5,884 nt of DNA. Origin: an uncultured bacterium (GTDB lineage: Bacteria; Cyanobacteriota; Vampirovibrionia; Gastranaerophilales; Gastranaerophilaceae). The DNA lies in the NCBI GenBank assembly GCA_937894665.1, contig CALAWF010000023.1, positions 1 to 5,884 of the forward strand, written 5' to 3'. Shown piece after piece: positions 1-5,417 of this stretch. Position 1 is the first letter of the stretch, and every line of letters starts with the position of its first letter. The notes under the pieces are model-generated. The model did no database searches. It was given only the letters and a program-made list of their open reading frames with translations, and had not been told where the DNA came from. A program made the position numbers and the translations under genes.

Positions 1-333
1 CATTATATTGATATAATTTCTGCTGATATAAAATTGCCTTCTTCAACAGGTAAAAATACGTTTGAATTGCATCGAAAATTTTTCAAAGAATGCGAAGGGG
101 TTCAAACTTTTGCAAAAATTGTTTTTGATAAAAATATTACTCGAGAAGAAATTGAAACTTGTGCAAAAATCGGTAAGGATTATGGAATTGAACTTGTTCT
201 TCAACCTAAAATGATTGGAGATAAAATGAGTGTTGATTCTGATTTTTGCAGTTCAAATTTAGATAAATTTACTTCAATTTATCCGAATGTAAGATTGATT
301 CCTCAGGTGCATAAATTTTTGAATGTGAGATAA
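1..333 (+). CDS. queE: 7-carboxy-7-deazaguanine synthase QueE, C-terminal part (5' end outside window)
   Basis: The reading frame is open from the first base and gives 110 residues beginning HYIDIISADIKLPSSTG and ending IPQVHKFLNVR. These match the C-terminal half of the radical SAM enzyme QueE in three places: the DIISxDIKxPSSG-like strand, the VLQP strand, and the terminal RxxPQxHKFL block. QueE converts 6-carboxy-tetrahydropterin to 7-carboxy-7-deazaguanine in the cytoplasm, an early step toward preQ0, preQ1 and queuosine in tRNA. The N-terminal CxxxCxxC cluster motif must lie upstream of the window and cannot be checked. Whole QueE proteins are usually about 200-240 residues, so roughly half is present. 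The stop at 331-333 faces the stop of the next gene across two bases, with no terminator hairpin visible between them. The family call rests on C-terminal motifs only; another activating-enzyme-like radical SAM protein is the main alternative. Confidence 0.85.
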   Translation, partial: HYIDIISADIKLPSSTGKNTFELHRKFFKECEGVQTFAKIVFDKNITREEIETCAKIGKDYGIELVLQPKMIGDKMSVDSDFCSSNLDKFTSIYPNVRLIPQVHKFLNVR

Positions 334-335
334 TT

Positions 336-854
336 TTATTTAACCTTTTTTAAATCTTCATCTTTATCAAAAAGTTGATTTGCTTTGGTTAAATCGTTGT
401 TTGCTCCATCAATATTTCCTTGAGATAGTTTTGCACAACCTCTCATTGTATATGCTGTTCCATCATTTGGATTGAGTTCAATTGCTTTATTGAAATCAGC
501 TTCAGCTCCTTTATAATCTTCTAAGTCCATTTTGCAAATGCCCCTAACAATATAATAAGTTCCCTCTTTAGGGTTAAGAGCAATTGCTTTGTTAAAGTTT
601 TCCAGTGCTTCTCTTTTTTGGTTAATTGAATTTTGGATAGATGCTTTCCAATAATATAAGTCCGATTCTTTCGGATATTTTTTAAGAGCTTCATTGCATT
701 TGTCGAGTGCTTGCATGTAGTTTCCGCTATTTGCAAGCGTGCCTATTTGACTAATTGTTTCAATTGCTTGAATGTCATCTTTTGCTATTGCGAAATTATT
801 GATTCCAAAAACAAGGCACAAAATTAGTGCAATTGATAGTAAAAATCTTTTCAC
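336..854 (-). CDS. exported tetratricopeptide-repeat (TPR) protein
   Basis: This is a 172-residue protein that begins at a GTG codon (852-854). The start is supported by AGGAG on the minus strand (863-867) at 8-nt spacing. Residues 1-24 form a Sec signal peptide: basic MKR, a hydrophobic core, and an AIA|KD signal peptidase I site. The mature part is almost entirely four tandem 34-residue TPR units (about 31-64, 65-98, 99-132, 133-166), with the typical pattern A..NF.KAI.LNP. The second and third units are closest to consensus, and the first and last are degenerate. TPR arrays bind peptides or proteins, so a periplasmic scaffold or adaptor role is likely, but no partner can be named. No lipobox cysteine follows the signal, so it should be a soluble periplasmic or secreted protein. 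The gene is monocistronic here, convergent with queE and divergent from the MATE gene. Confidence 0.9.
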   Translation of the reverse strand: MKRFLLSIALILCLVFGINNFAIAKDDIQAIETISQIGTLANSGNYMQALDKCNEALKKYPKESDLYYWKASIQNSINQKREALENFNKAIALNPKEGTYYIVRGICKMDLEDYKGAEADFNKAIELNPNDGTAYTMRGCAKLSQGNIDGANNDLTKANQLFDKDEDLKKVK

Positions 855-873
855 CTCGAAAACTCCTAATATC

Positions 874-897
874 TATAACGTATTAATTATAGCGTAT
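874..897. repeat. 10-bp tandem direct repeat in the TPR gene promoter
   Basis: TATAACGTAT (874-883) is repeated as TATAGCGTAT (888-897), with nine of ten bases identical and starts 14 bp apart. The repeat flanks and overlaps the proposed -10 of the TPR gene (886-891, minus strand). This is the arrangement expected of a two-site operator, but no regulator can be named and chance in AT-rich DNA is possible. Confidence 0.4.
886..891 (-). promoter_or_regulatory. candidate -10 box for the TPR gene
   Basis: The minus strand reads TATAAT here, a perfect -10 consensus about 31 bp upstream of the GTG start, which leaves room for a short leader carrying the AGGAG. The matching -35 region (around 908-914, TAGAAT/AGAATT on the minus strand) is poor, so the promoter may depend on an activator. 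Confidence 0.45.
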
Positions 898-931
898 ATT
901 TGTATAAAATTCTAGTTCGATATAACAAATT

Positions 932-960
932 TTAAAGATTATTTTTGTTCGTGGTAAGAT
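932..960 (+). promoter_or_regulatory. candidate extended -10 promoter for the MATE gene
   Basis: TAAGAT (955-960) is directly preceded by TGG (952-954), giving the TGn extended -10 pattern. A weak -35, TTAAAG (932-937), lies 17 bp upstream. The expected transcription start falls at about 966-967, on the ATG itself. An alternative upstream promoter uses TATAAC at 921-926 with TTTGTA at 899-904 (16-bp spacer). Confidence 0.4.
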
Positions 961-966
961 TAAATT

Positions 967-2277
967 ATGTGCGAAAAAGGGATAAAATATTATATAAAAG
1001 AATTAATGACAATAGCTGCCCCAATTATTATGGGTAATTTAGGCTTTATTTTGATTGGTGTAGGAGATGTTGTGATTGCCGGAAGATATTCAACAGACGC
1101 TTTTGCGGCAATCAGTATTGCAACTGCTATTGTGAACTGTATTTTTACATTTGGAGTTGGACTTATTTCAAGTATTTCTCCATTGTTATCTAATTATCGT
1201 GGGCAAAATAAATCTATTAAAAAATATTTTTACCCATCAATAAGATTTTCGATGTTGTTGGCATTGATAACTTCGCTTGCAATTGTGGCGGTTGTTCCTC
1301 TCATTCCTAAAATGGGGTTTGAAGAAAAATTAATTGCTCCGGTGCAAGATTATATGTTAATTACGGCATTTAGTACTTTTGGTGCGTATTTGCATGCTTG
1401 TTTGAAAGAATTTTTGCAGGCGTACGAAATTGTTGTATTCCCAAATGTTGTAACATTCTTTTGTGTATTTTTGAATGTTGTTTTGAACTTAACATTTGTA
1501 TTTGGGGTTGGACCAATTCCTTCTTTAGGGGTTATTGGTTTAGCGATTGCAAGTTTGTTAGTTCGTTATTTTATGGGATTTGCACTTTTAATATATTGCT
1601 TTATAAATATGACTTTCAGAAATTATAAAGAGAAAGAATATTATAGTAGCATGTTAAGAATTGGTATGCCAATTTCTCTTGCGGTGTTAGTTGAATTTGT
1701 TGCATTCAATAGCATTGCAATTTTGATGGGTAGAGTTTCCGGATTGTATGCGGCTGCTCAAAATTTGGTATGTACTTTGACAACTATTTCATTTATGGTT
1801 CCATTTGCTATTTCTAATGCTATTGCTGTTAAGGTTGGATTTGCTAATGGTTCAGATAACTACGAAGATTTAAAAAAATATTCATTCTTTGGAACAATGC
1901 TTTCTGTATCATTTATGATTTGTAGTGCAATTGTATTTTCATCATTTGCACCGCATTTGGTTCGAATTTTTACTGCAGATGCCTCTTTAGTAAAAATTGC
2001 TGTTCCAATAATGTATATTTTATCTGTATTTCAAATATTTGATGGATTGCAAGTATCATTGGCGGGAGTTTGCAAGGGAATTAAACAAACAAATGTTGTA
2101 TTGTTTGCAAACTTTATAGCTTATTGGTGTGTATCAATTCCTTTGGGTTGTTTCTTAGCTTTCCATTTAGGTTTTATGTTGAAAGGTTTTTGGTTGGGAT
2201 TGGTTTCTGCGGCATGTTTGTTGTGTGCAATTATGCTTTTAAAGTTGAAAAAATATTTCAATCCGGTTCACCAATAA
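967..2277 (+). CDS. MATE-family multidrug/toxin efflux transporter (NorM-like)
   Basis: This 436-residue integral membrane protein has the family's usual size. About 12 hydrophobic segments fall in two six-helix lobes (roughly 14-212 and 229-425), joined by a charged cytoplasmic loop, RNYKEKEYY (218-226). It aligns by eye with NorM. TM1 carries GVGDVVIAGR, whose D34 matches the NorM TM1 aspartate. TM7 has E243 in a VLVEFVAFNS context. TM10 carries FQIFDGLQVSLAGVCKG, whose D359 matches the ion-coupling aspartate of NorM. Known family members export cationic drugs, dyes or metabolites across the inner membrane in exchange for Na+ or H+; the substrate here is unknown. No Shine-Dalgarno precedes the ATG, and only a weak GGTAAG (953-958) is present, which may instead be promoter sequence. 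No other in-frame start with a better site is evident. The gene stands alone and is closed by the hairpin at 2284-2311. Confidence 0.93.
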   Translation: MCEKGIKYYIKELMTIAAPIIMGNLGFILIGVGDVVIAGRYSTDAFAAISIATAIVNCIFTFGVGLISSISPLLSNYRGQNKSIKKYFYPSIRFSMLLALITSLAIVAVVPLIPKMGFEEKLIAPVQDYMLITAFSTFGAYLHACLKEFLQAYEIVVFPNVVTFFCVFLNVVLNLTFVFGVGPIPSLGVIGLAIASLLVRYFMGFALLIYCFINMTFRNYKEKEYYSSMLRIGMPISLAVLVEFVAFNSIAILMGRVSGLYAAAQNLVCTLTTISFMVPFAISNAIAVKVGFANGSDNYEDLKKYSFFGTMLSVSFMICSAIVFSSFAPHLVRIFTADASLVKIAVPIMYILSVFQIFDGLQVSLAGVCKGIKQTNVVLFANFIAYWCVSIPLGCFLAFHLGFMLKGFWLGLVSAACLLCAIMLLKLKKYFNPVHQ

Positions 2278-2283
2278 ACTAAA

Positions 2284-2316
2284 AACAAGAACTTAAAAAA
2301 TAGTTCTTGTTCTTTA
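2284..2316. terminator. bidirectional rho-independent terminator between the MATE gene and the small membrane-peptide gene
   Basis: A 10-bp perfect stem (2284-2293 with 2302-2311, arm ACAAGAACT and its complement plus one A-T pair) encloses an 8-base A-rich loop. On the plus strand it is followed by a modest T-rich run (CTTTATTT). On the minus strand it is followed by TTTTT from the complementary A-run at 2281-2285. It therefore lies correctly to end both the MATE transcript (7 bp after its stop) and the convergent small gene. Confidence 0.75.
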
Positions 2317-2348
2317 TTTGGGGGTATTTATATATCGCTTATCAAGAT

Positions 2349-2483
2349 TTATAATACGAAGAATAAAAGTGTAAACATGCAGCCTAGCGATGCAGCACTG
2401 AATAAAAACCAAGTGTGCATTACAGGATGTTGATAAGACCAAATTTCTTTAATTGTGCTAGTTGCGTTAGAAATAGTTCGCAT
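2349..2483 (-). CDS. small single-pass membrane protein, 44 residues, unrecognised
   Basis: An ATG at 2481-2483 on the minus strand opens a 44-codon frame ending in TAA (2349-2351). GGAG (2492-2495) stands 8 nt upstream, a better ribosome site than those of either large neighbour. The product has a short polar N-terminus (MRTISNATSTIKEIWSYQHP, 1-20) and a hydrophobic stretch from about residue 24 to 44 (WFLFSAASLGCMFTLLFFVL), consistent with one transmembrane helix reaching the C-terminus. The gene fills most of an otherwise empty 321-bp gap and ends at a hairpin suited to stop its transcript. I recognise no family; it has no ExxNGR motif of Hlip/Scp proteins and no toxin motif. Small hydrophobic peptides of this kind include membrane regulators, respiratory-complex subunits and type I toxins, but nothing here selects among these. 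Expression is inferred from the ribosome site and the layout only. Confidence 0.65.
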   Translation of the reverse strand: MRTISNATSTIKEIWSYQHPVMHTWFLFSAASLGCMFTLLFFVL

Positions 2484-2563
2484 GTTTTATTCTCCAAAAA
2501 ATAACCTAATGTTTTATATATTCTATTTTCCATATTTATTAAAAATAGACATCACCTGTTTGG

Positions 2564-2592
2564 TTGATTATTAATTTAGTTTAGCTTATTAT
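2564..2592 (+). promoter_or_regulatory. sigma70-type promoter for the U32-HAD operon
   Basis: TTGATT (2564-2569) and TATTAT (2587-2592) are separated by exactly 17 bp, with four and five of six bases matching consensus respectively. The predicted transcription start is at about 2598-2600, which coincides with the ATG at 2599. The mRNA would then have no 5' leader, in keeping with the absence of a Shine-Dalgarno. Confidence 0.6.
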
Positions 2593-2598
2593 TGACTT

Positions 2599-3876
2599 AT
2601 GCGAAATGTTGAATTATTGATGCCTGCTGGCAATTTGGAAAAATTAGAATATGCCGTAAGATACGGTGCAGATGCAGTTTATCTTGGAGTTGTAGATTTT
2701 AGCCTTCGAGCAATGAGAAAAGGTGAAATCATCACTTTAGAAAATCTTAAAAGAGCAATAGATTTAGCCCATAAACTTGGTGCTAAAGCGTATTTAACGC
2801 TTAATATATTTGCTTTTAATGAAGATATTAAACACTTGGAAGAAAGCATGGATATAATCAAAGATGCTAATCCGGATGCTGTTCTTGTGAGTGATTTTGG
2901 AATATTGAGATTAGTTAAAAAATATTTGCCGGATGTTGATATTCACATAAGTACACAAACTAATATTTTGAACTATGAATGCGTAAAATTTTGGCAAGAT
3001 ATGGGAGCAACTCGTGTTGTGTTAGCTCGTGAATTGTCAATTCCTGAGATTGCAGAAATTAAAAAACAAGTTCCTGATATGGAAGTTGAATGCTTTATCC
3101 ATGGTTCTCAGTGCGTATCTTTTTCCGGAAGATGTTTGTTAAGTGATTACTTTACAAACGGAGAAAGAAAGGCTAATCATGGTAACTGCTCTCAACCTTG
3201 TCGCTGGAGTTACAAACTCGTTGAAGAAACCCGCCCTGGGCAATATTATGAAATCGCTCAAGATAACCGTGGTTCTCATATCTTGAGTCCGAAAGATTTA
3301 TGTCTTGTTGAACATTTGAAAGAAATGATTGATGCGGGTGTTGATTCATTTAAGGTTGAGGGCCGTACAAAGAGTTTGTATTATGTTTCTGCGGTTGCAA
3401 AAACTTATAGAAACGCAATTGATGAAATTATGCAAAATCCGAACGCTGATTTGTCAAAATATTTCTTAGAACTTAAAAAAGTCGGAAATAGAGGTTACAC
3501 AACAGGTTTTGCTTTGGGTGAAAATAAACCTGACAGTTATAGTTATGATATTTCAAAAGGTTTGGCTGGTGCTGATTTCTTATTTGAATTTAAAGGCATT
3601 CAGAAAAAGCATTCAGAAATTGATATGGCTTCAAACTCTGATGATAATTTCTATTTTGTAAAAGTTAAAAATAAAGTTTTATTAAATGATGAAGTTGAAA
3701 TAATTACCCCAAAAGAACAATTTGTAGCTAAAATTGTTGAAATAATTGATGAAAAAGGCGATAATCAACAGTTAGCCAATACAAATGCCGATGTTTATTT
3801 GAGATTTGATAAAGAACCGGTGGATTATTCAATCGCACTGGCAAGAACGATAGGAGTAAAAGAGCATGTTTCTTAA
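2599..3876 (+). CDS. trhP: peptidase U32-family protein, TrhP/YrrO-type tRNA wobble-uridine hydroxylation protein
   Basis: The protein is 425 residues, close to the roughly 420 of Bacillus YrrO-type members. It opens with ELLMPAGNLEKLEYAVRYGADAVYLG, the classic U32 N-terminus. Residues 164-182 (ECFIHGSQCVSFSGRCLLS) satisfy the U32 signature. Cysteines 172, 179, 197 and 235 have nearly the spacing of the four cluster-binding cysteines in UbiU-type U32 proteins, so a [4Fe-4S] cluster is likely. SFKVEGRTKS (250-259) and a C-terminal beta domain (about 350-420) complete the long form of the family. Despite the peptidase name, characterised relatives act in RNA or quinone hydroxylation; TrhP makes 5-hydroxyuridine at tRNA position 34 from prephenate-derived chemistry. 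The YegQ/YrrO-like length and C-terminal domain favour TrhP over UbiU, UbiV or RlhA, but this remains assignment by similarity. The last 11 bases overlap the next gene. No Shine-Dalgarno precedes the ATG. Confidence 0.85.
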   Translation: MRNVELLMPAGNLEKLEYAVRYGADAVYLGVVDFSLRAMRKGEIITLENLKRAIDLAHKLGAKAYLTLNIFAFNEDIKHLEESMDIIKDANPDAVLVSDFGILRLVKKYLPDVDIHISTQTNILNYECVKFWQDMGATRVVLARELSIPEIAEIKKQVPDMEVECFIHGSQCVSFSGRCLLSDYFTNGERKANHGNCSQPCRWSYKLVEETRPGQYYEIAQDNRGSHILSPKDLCLVEHLKEMIDAGVDSFKVEGRTKSLYYVSAVAKTYRNAIDEIMQNPNADLSKYFLELKKVGNRGYTTGFALGENKPDSYSYDISKGLAGADFLFEFKGIQKKHSEIDMASNSDDNFYFVKVKNKVLLNDEVEIITPKEQFVAKIVEIIDEKGDNQQLANTNADVYLRFDKEPVDYSIALARTIGVKEHVS

Positions 3877-4345
3877 ACCTGATTACAATTTAAAAAGAAT
3901 TTTTGATATTAATTTAGATGAATTGAAATCTCAAGGCATAAAGGCTATGCTTTTTGATTTGGATAGTACATTGATGGCTTCTAAATCTGCAAAGTATTCT
4001 GATGAAATTCTTGAATGGTTAAATACTGTTCGCAAAGATTTTTTTGTTGCGGTTGTTTCAAATAACAAAAATGAAGAATATATAGAAAAAGTTAGACAAA
4101 TTTCTGATTTCCCATTGTTATTTAAAGCTGCAAAGCCTAATACTTTTGCAATTTCAACTTTTGTAAAAGAACTTGGTTATAATCCAAACGATTGTGTTTT
4201 AGTTGGAGATAGACCTCTAACAGATATTCTTTGCGGTAAAAAGTTTGGTTGCAAAACTATTTTGGTTGATTCAATTACTTGTGATACAGAATCTAAACTT
4301 GTAAGATTTGTTAGATTTTTAGAAAGATTAAGCATTCGTAAATAA
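3866..4345 (+). CDS. yqeG: YqeG-family HAD-IIIA phosphatase (GEP4/PGP-phosphatase superfamily)
   Basis: The protein has 159 residues, normal for YqeG. It begins FLKPDYNLKRIFDINLDEL, the family's characteristic N-terminus. HAD motif I is D31-L-D33-S-T35, with D31 the expected nucleophile and D33 the general acid. Motif II is VVSNN (63-67), motif III uses K90 in AAKP, and motif IV is VGDRPLTD (113-120), so all catalytic residues are present. Ser replaces the usual Asn in the DxDNT form of motif I. Related yeast GEP4 and plastid/cyanobacterial enzymes dephosphorylate phosphatidylglycerophosphate, so a role in phosphatidylglycerol synthesis is plausible but not shown. AGGAG (3852-3856) sits 9 nt before the ATG inside the U32 gene, and the frames overlap by 11 bp, which suggests translational coupling. 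A terminator follows two bases after the stop. Confidence 0.88.
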   Translation: MFLKPDYNLKRIFDINLDELKSQGIKAMLFDLDSTLMASKSAKYSDEILEWLNTVRKDFFVAVVSNNKNEEYIEKVRQISDFPLLFKAAKPNTFAISTFVKELGYNPNDCVLVGDRPLTDILCGKKFGCKTILVDSITCDTESKLVRFVRFLERLSIRK

Positions 4346-4346
4346 T

Positions 4347-4384
4347 AAGTTCTAAATCTATGGATTGAACTTTTGCTTGTTTAA
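4347..4384 (+). terminator. rho-independent terminator after the HAD phosphatase gene
   Basis: AAGTTC (4347-4352) pairs with GAACTT (4367-4372), and the inner AATC (4355-4358) pairs with GATT (4363-4366) around a TATG loop. This gives a 10-bp stem with a two-base bulge. It is followed by TTTTGCTTGTTT, a T-rich but interrupted tail. It starts two bases after the stop codon and should isolate the U32-HAD unit from the secretin unit. Confidence 0.65.
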
Positions 4385-4476
4385 CTTCTTTTTACGAATT
4401 GTAAACAGCCTTAAATCCCCTAGTATTACCTTATTTGGGGTGTAATCGATTTAAAATGATACGATATTTCCGATTT
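4385..4476. other. intergenic DNA upstream of the secretin-unit promoter, with an inverted repeat and CGAT repeats
   Basis: No ORF with a ribosome site is visible here. The stretch holds a perfect inverted repeat, TTTAC-GAATT-GTAAA (4391-4405). It also holds a possible weak fold in which ATTAC (4425-4429) pairs with GTAAT (4442-4446), and CCCC (4417-4420) faces GGGG (4437-4440). CGAT occurs three times at 4447, 4462 and 4471, each followed by A/T-rich sequence and leading up to the -35 at 4477. These could be regulator sites, but none matches an operator I know. Confidence 0.3.
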
Positions 4477-4505
4477 TTGCCTTAAATTTGAAATTATGAT
4501 ACTAT
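4477..4505 (+). promoter_or_regulatory. extended -10 sigma70-type promoter of the PilP/GspC-like-secretin unit
   Basis: TTGCCT (4477-4482) and TACTAT (4500-4505) are 17 bp apart. TGA (4497-4499) directly precedes the -10, giving the TGn extension. Transcription would start at about 4511-4513, leaving a leader of 60 to nearly 100 nt depending on which start codon is used. A second TATAAT at 4569-4574 overlaps the first ATG of the gene and lacks a good -35. Confidence 0.5.
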
Positions 4506-4514
4506 TTTAAGGAG

Positions 4515-4544
4515 AGCTATTGTAGGGAAATACATTAAATAGCT
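4515..4544 (+). other. potential hairpin in the leader of the PilP/GspC-like gene
   Basis: AGCTATT (4515-4521) and AATAGCT (4538-4544) are perfect complements. An alternative inner pairing is possible between TGTA (4521-4524) and TACA (4531-4534). It lies just after the predicted transcription start. GGAG (4511-4514) just before it resembles a ribosome site but is followed within a few bases by TTG-TAG, so it does not open a gene. It matches no riboswitch class I know. Confidence 0.3.
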
Positions 4545-4572
4545 GATATACAAAACTAAGAGCTTTAATATA

Positions 4573-5385
4573 ATGTTATTATCAAAGACTAAGATGGGTG
4601 GGAATAACGTGAACACAAATAATTATCGGAATGAAAGTTGGTTTGACAATACATTCGGCAAAAGAGGAAAGTTTGTATTAGGACTTCTTGTTGTTGTTTT
4701 GTCTGTAGGGATGATTTCTTGCGGATGTGGCGTTTTACAAAATTTGGGAGGAAATAAACAAGAGGAAGAAGCTCCTGTTGCGGATACTACTCCGGCTCCC
4801 AAAGAAGAAGTAAACGTCCCTTCTGATAACACTATTGATATAGAAGCTAACCAAGCAAGTAAAATGATTTCCTATGATGTTACTTCTATCGGTCGTTCAG
4901 ACCCATTTATGCCATCCGATGAAATTAAAGCCTTTGAAGATGCAAAAAGATCTGCAATTGCAGAAGCTAATGCGTATAATTCTCACATTGCACAATTGAA
5001 GAAAATGAAAAATGTAGCTATAAGAGAACAAGATGATATAAGCCCATACAGCTTTAATCTTCCTGTTCCTCCAACATCATTGGCTTCTAGTAATTCAGCT
5101 GCTGCAAAAATTACAAGAACAAAAGTTGTTGGTATTATGTATAATAAAACTAATCCATCTGCAATAATCAATGTTGATGATAAAGATTACTTGGTAAGAC
5201 AAGGGGATAAGATTATTGGTCAAGAATACAAAGTTGTTACAATTAATCCGTCAATAATCACTGTTACTTTAGGTTCAAACGTTTATTCTGCAAGTATCGG
5301 AGAATTATTCTCAAGAGATGATTTGAACGGAAAAGCAAATGATTTGTATAATTTGAAAAATAGATTTGGTGGAAGAAAAGGTTAA
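4573..5385 (+). CDS. PilP/GspC-like inner-membrane partner of a secretin
   Basis: From the first ATG the protein is 270 residues. Its parts are a hydrophilic N-terminus, one hydrophobic helix (about 34-49, FVLGLLVVVLSVGMIS) ending at C50-G-C52, an acidic Pro-rich linker (62-98), a GRSDPF motif (107-112), an Ala/Lys-rich helical segment (116-146), and a beta-rich domain (about 180-242, KVVGIMY..AIINVDDKDYLVRQGDKIIG). GR-x-DPF plus this beta domain is typical of PilP, which links the PilMNO inner-membrane complex to the PilQ secretin; the type II protein GspC shares the beta fold. MISC is close to a lipobox, so it may be a lipoprotein, but the long charged N-terminus looks more like a GspC-type anchor. 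The start is uncertain: ATG 4573 overlaps a TATAAT; ATG 4594 and GTG 4609 are in frame, the latter 7 nt after GGTGG (4597-4601). The secretin gene begins 32 bp downstream. Confidence 0.75.
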   Translation: MLLSKTKMGGNNVNTNNYRNESWFDNTFGKRGKFVLGLLVVVLSVGMISCGCGVLQNLGGNKQEEEAPVADTTPAPKEEVNVPSDNTIDIEANQASKMISYDVTSIGRSDPFMPSDEIKAFEDAKRSAIAEANAYNSHIAQLKKMKNVAIREQDDISPYSFNLPVPPTSLASSNSAAAKITRTKVVGIMYNKTNPSAIINVDDKDYLVRQGDKIIGQEYKVVTINPSIITVTLGSNVYSASIGELFSRDDLNGKANDLYNLKNRFGGRKG

Positions 5386-5417
5386 TTAATAAGAAGAAAA
5401 TATAAGCAGGAGCAGAT

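Noticed and set aside
521..736. 71-codon frame on the minus strand inside the TPR gene
   Set aside because: It lies wholly within the TPR coding region in another frame, lacks recognisable features and reads as low-complexity basic sequence. The TPR repeats are unmistakable.
2314..2323. 10-mer TTATTTGGGG shared with 4431-4440 in another intergenic region
   Set aside because: Two copies of a short, mostly A/T word; the flanks differ and the orientation relative to genes is inconsistent, so chance is the simplest explanation.
2349..2483. High-light-inducible-like (Hlip/Scp) protein as identity of the small gene, considered because of a possible cyanobacterial relative
   Set aside because: The chlorophyll-binding ExxNGR motif is absent from the 44 residues.
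2599..3876. True peptidase (collagenase-like) activity for the U32 protein
   Set aside because: The four cluster-type cysteines and the long YrrO/YegQ-like architecture fit the tRNA-hydroxylation branch, and no catalytic protease motif is evident.
4509..4545. Possible short leader peptide after AAGGAG at 4509-4514
   Set aside because: The TTG at a suitable distance is followed at once by TAG, and the other frames give only a few codons from non-standard starts.
4623..4832. 69-codon minus-strand frame opposite the PilP/GspC-like N-terminus
   Set aside because: It is antisense shadow of the Pro/Glu-rich linker and membrane helix, with no independent support.
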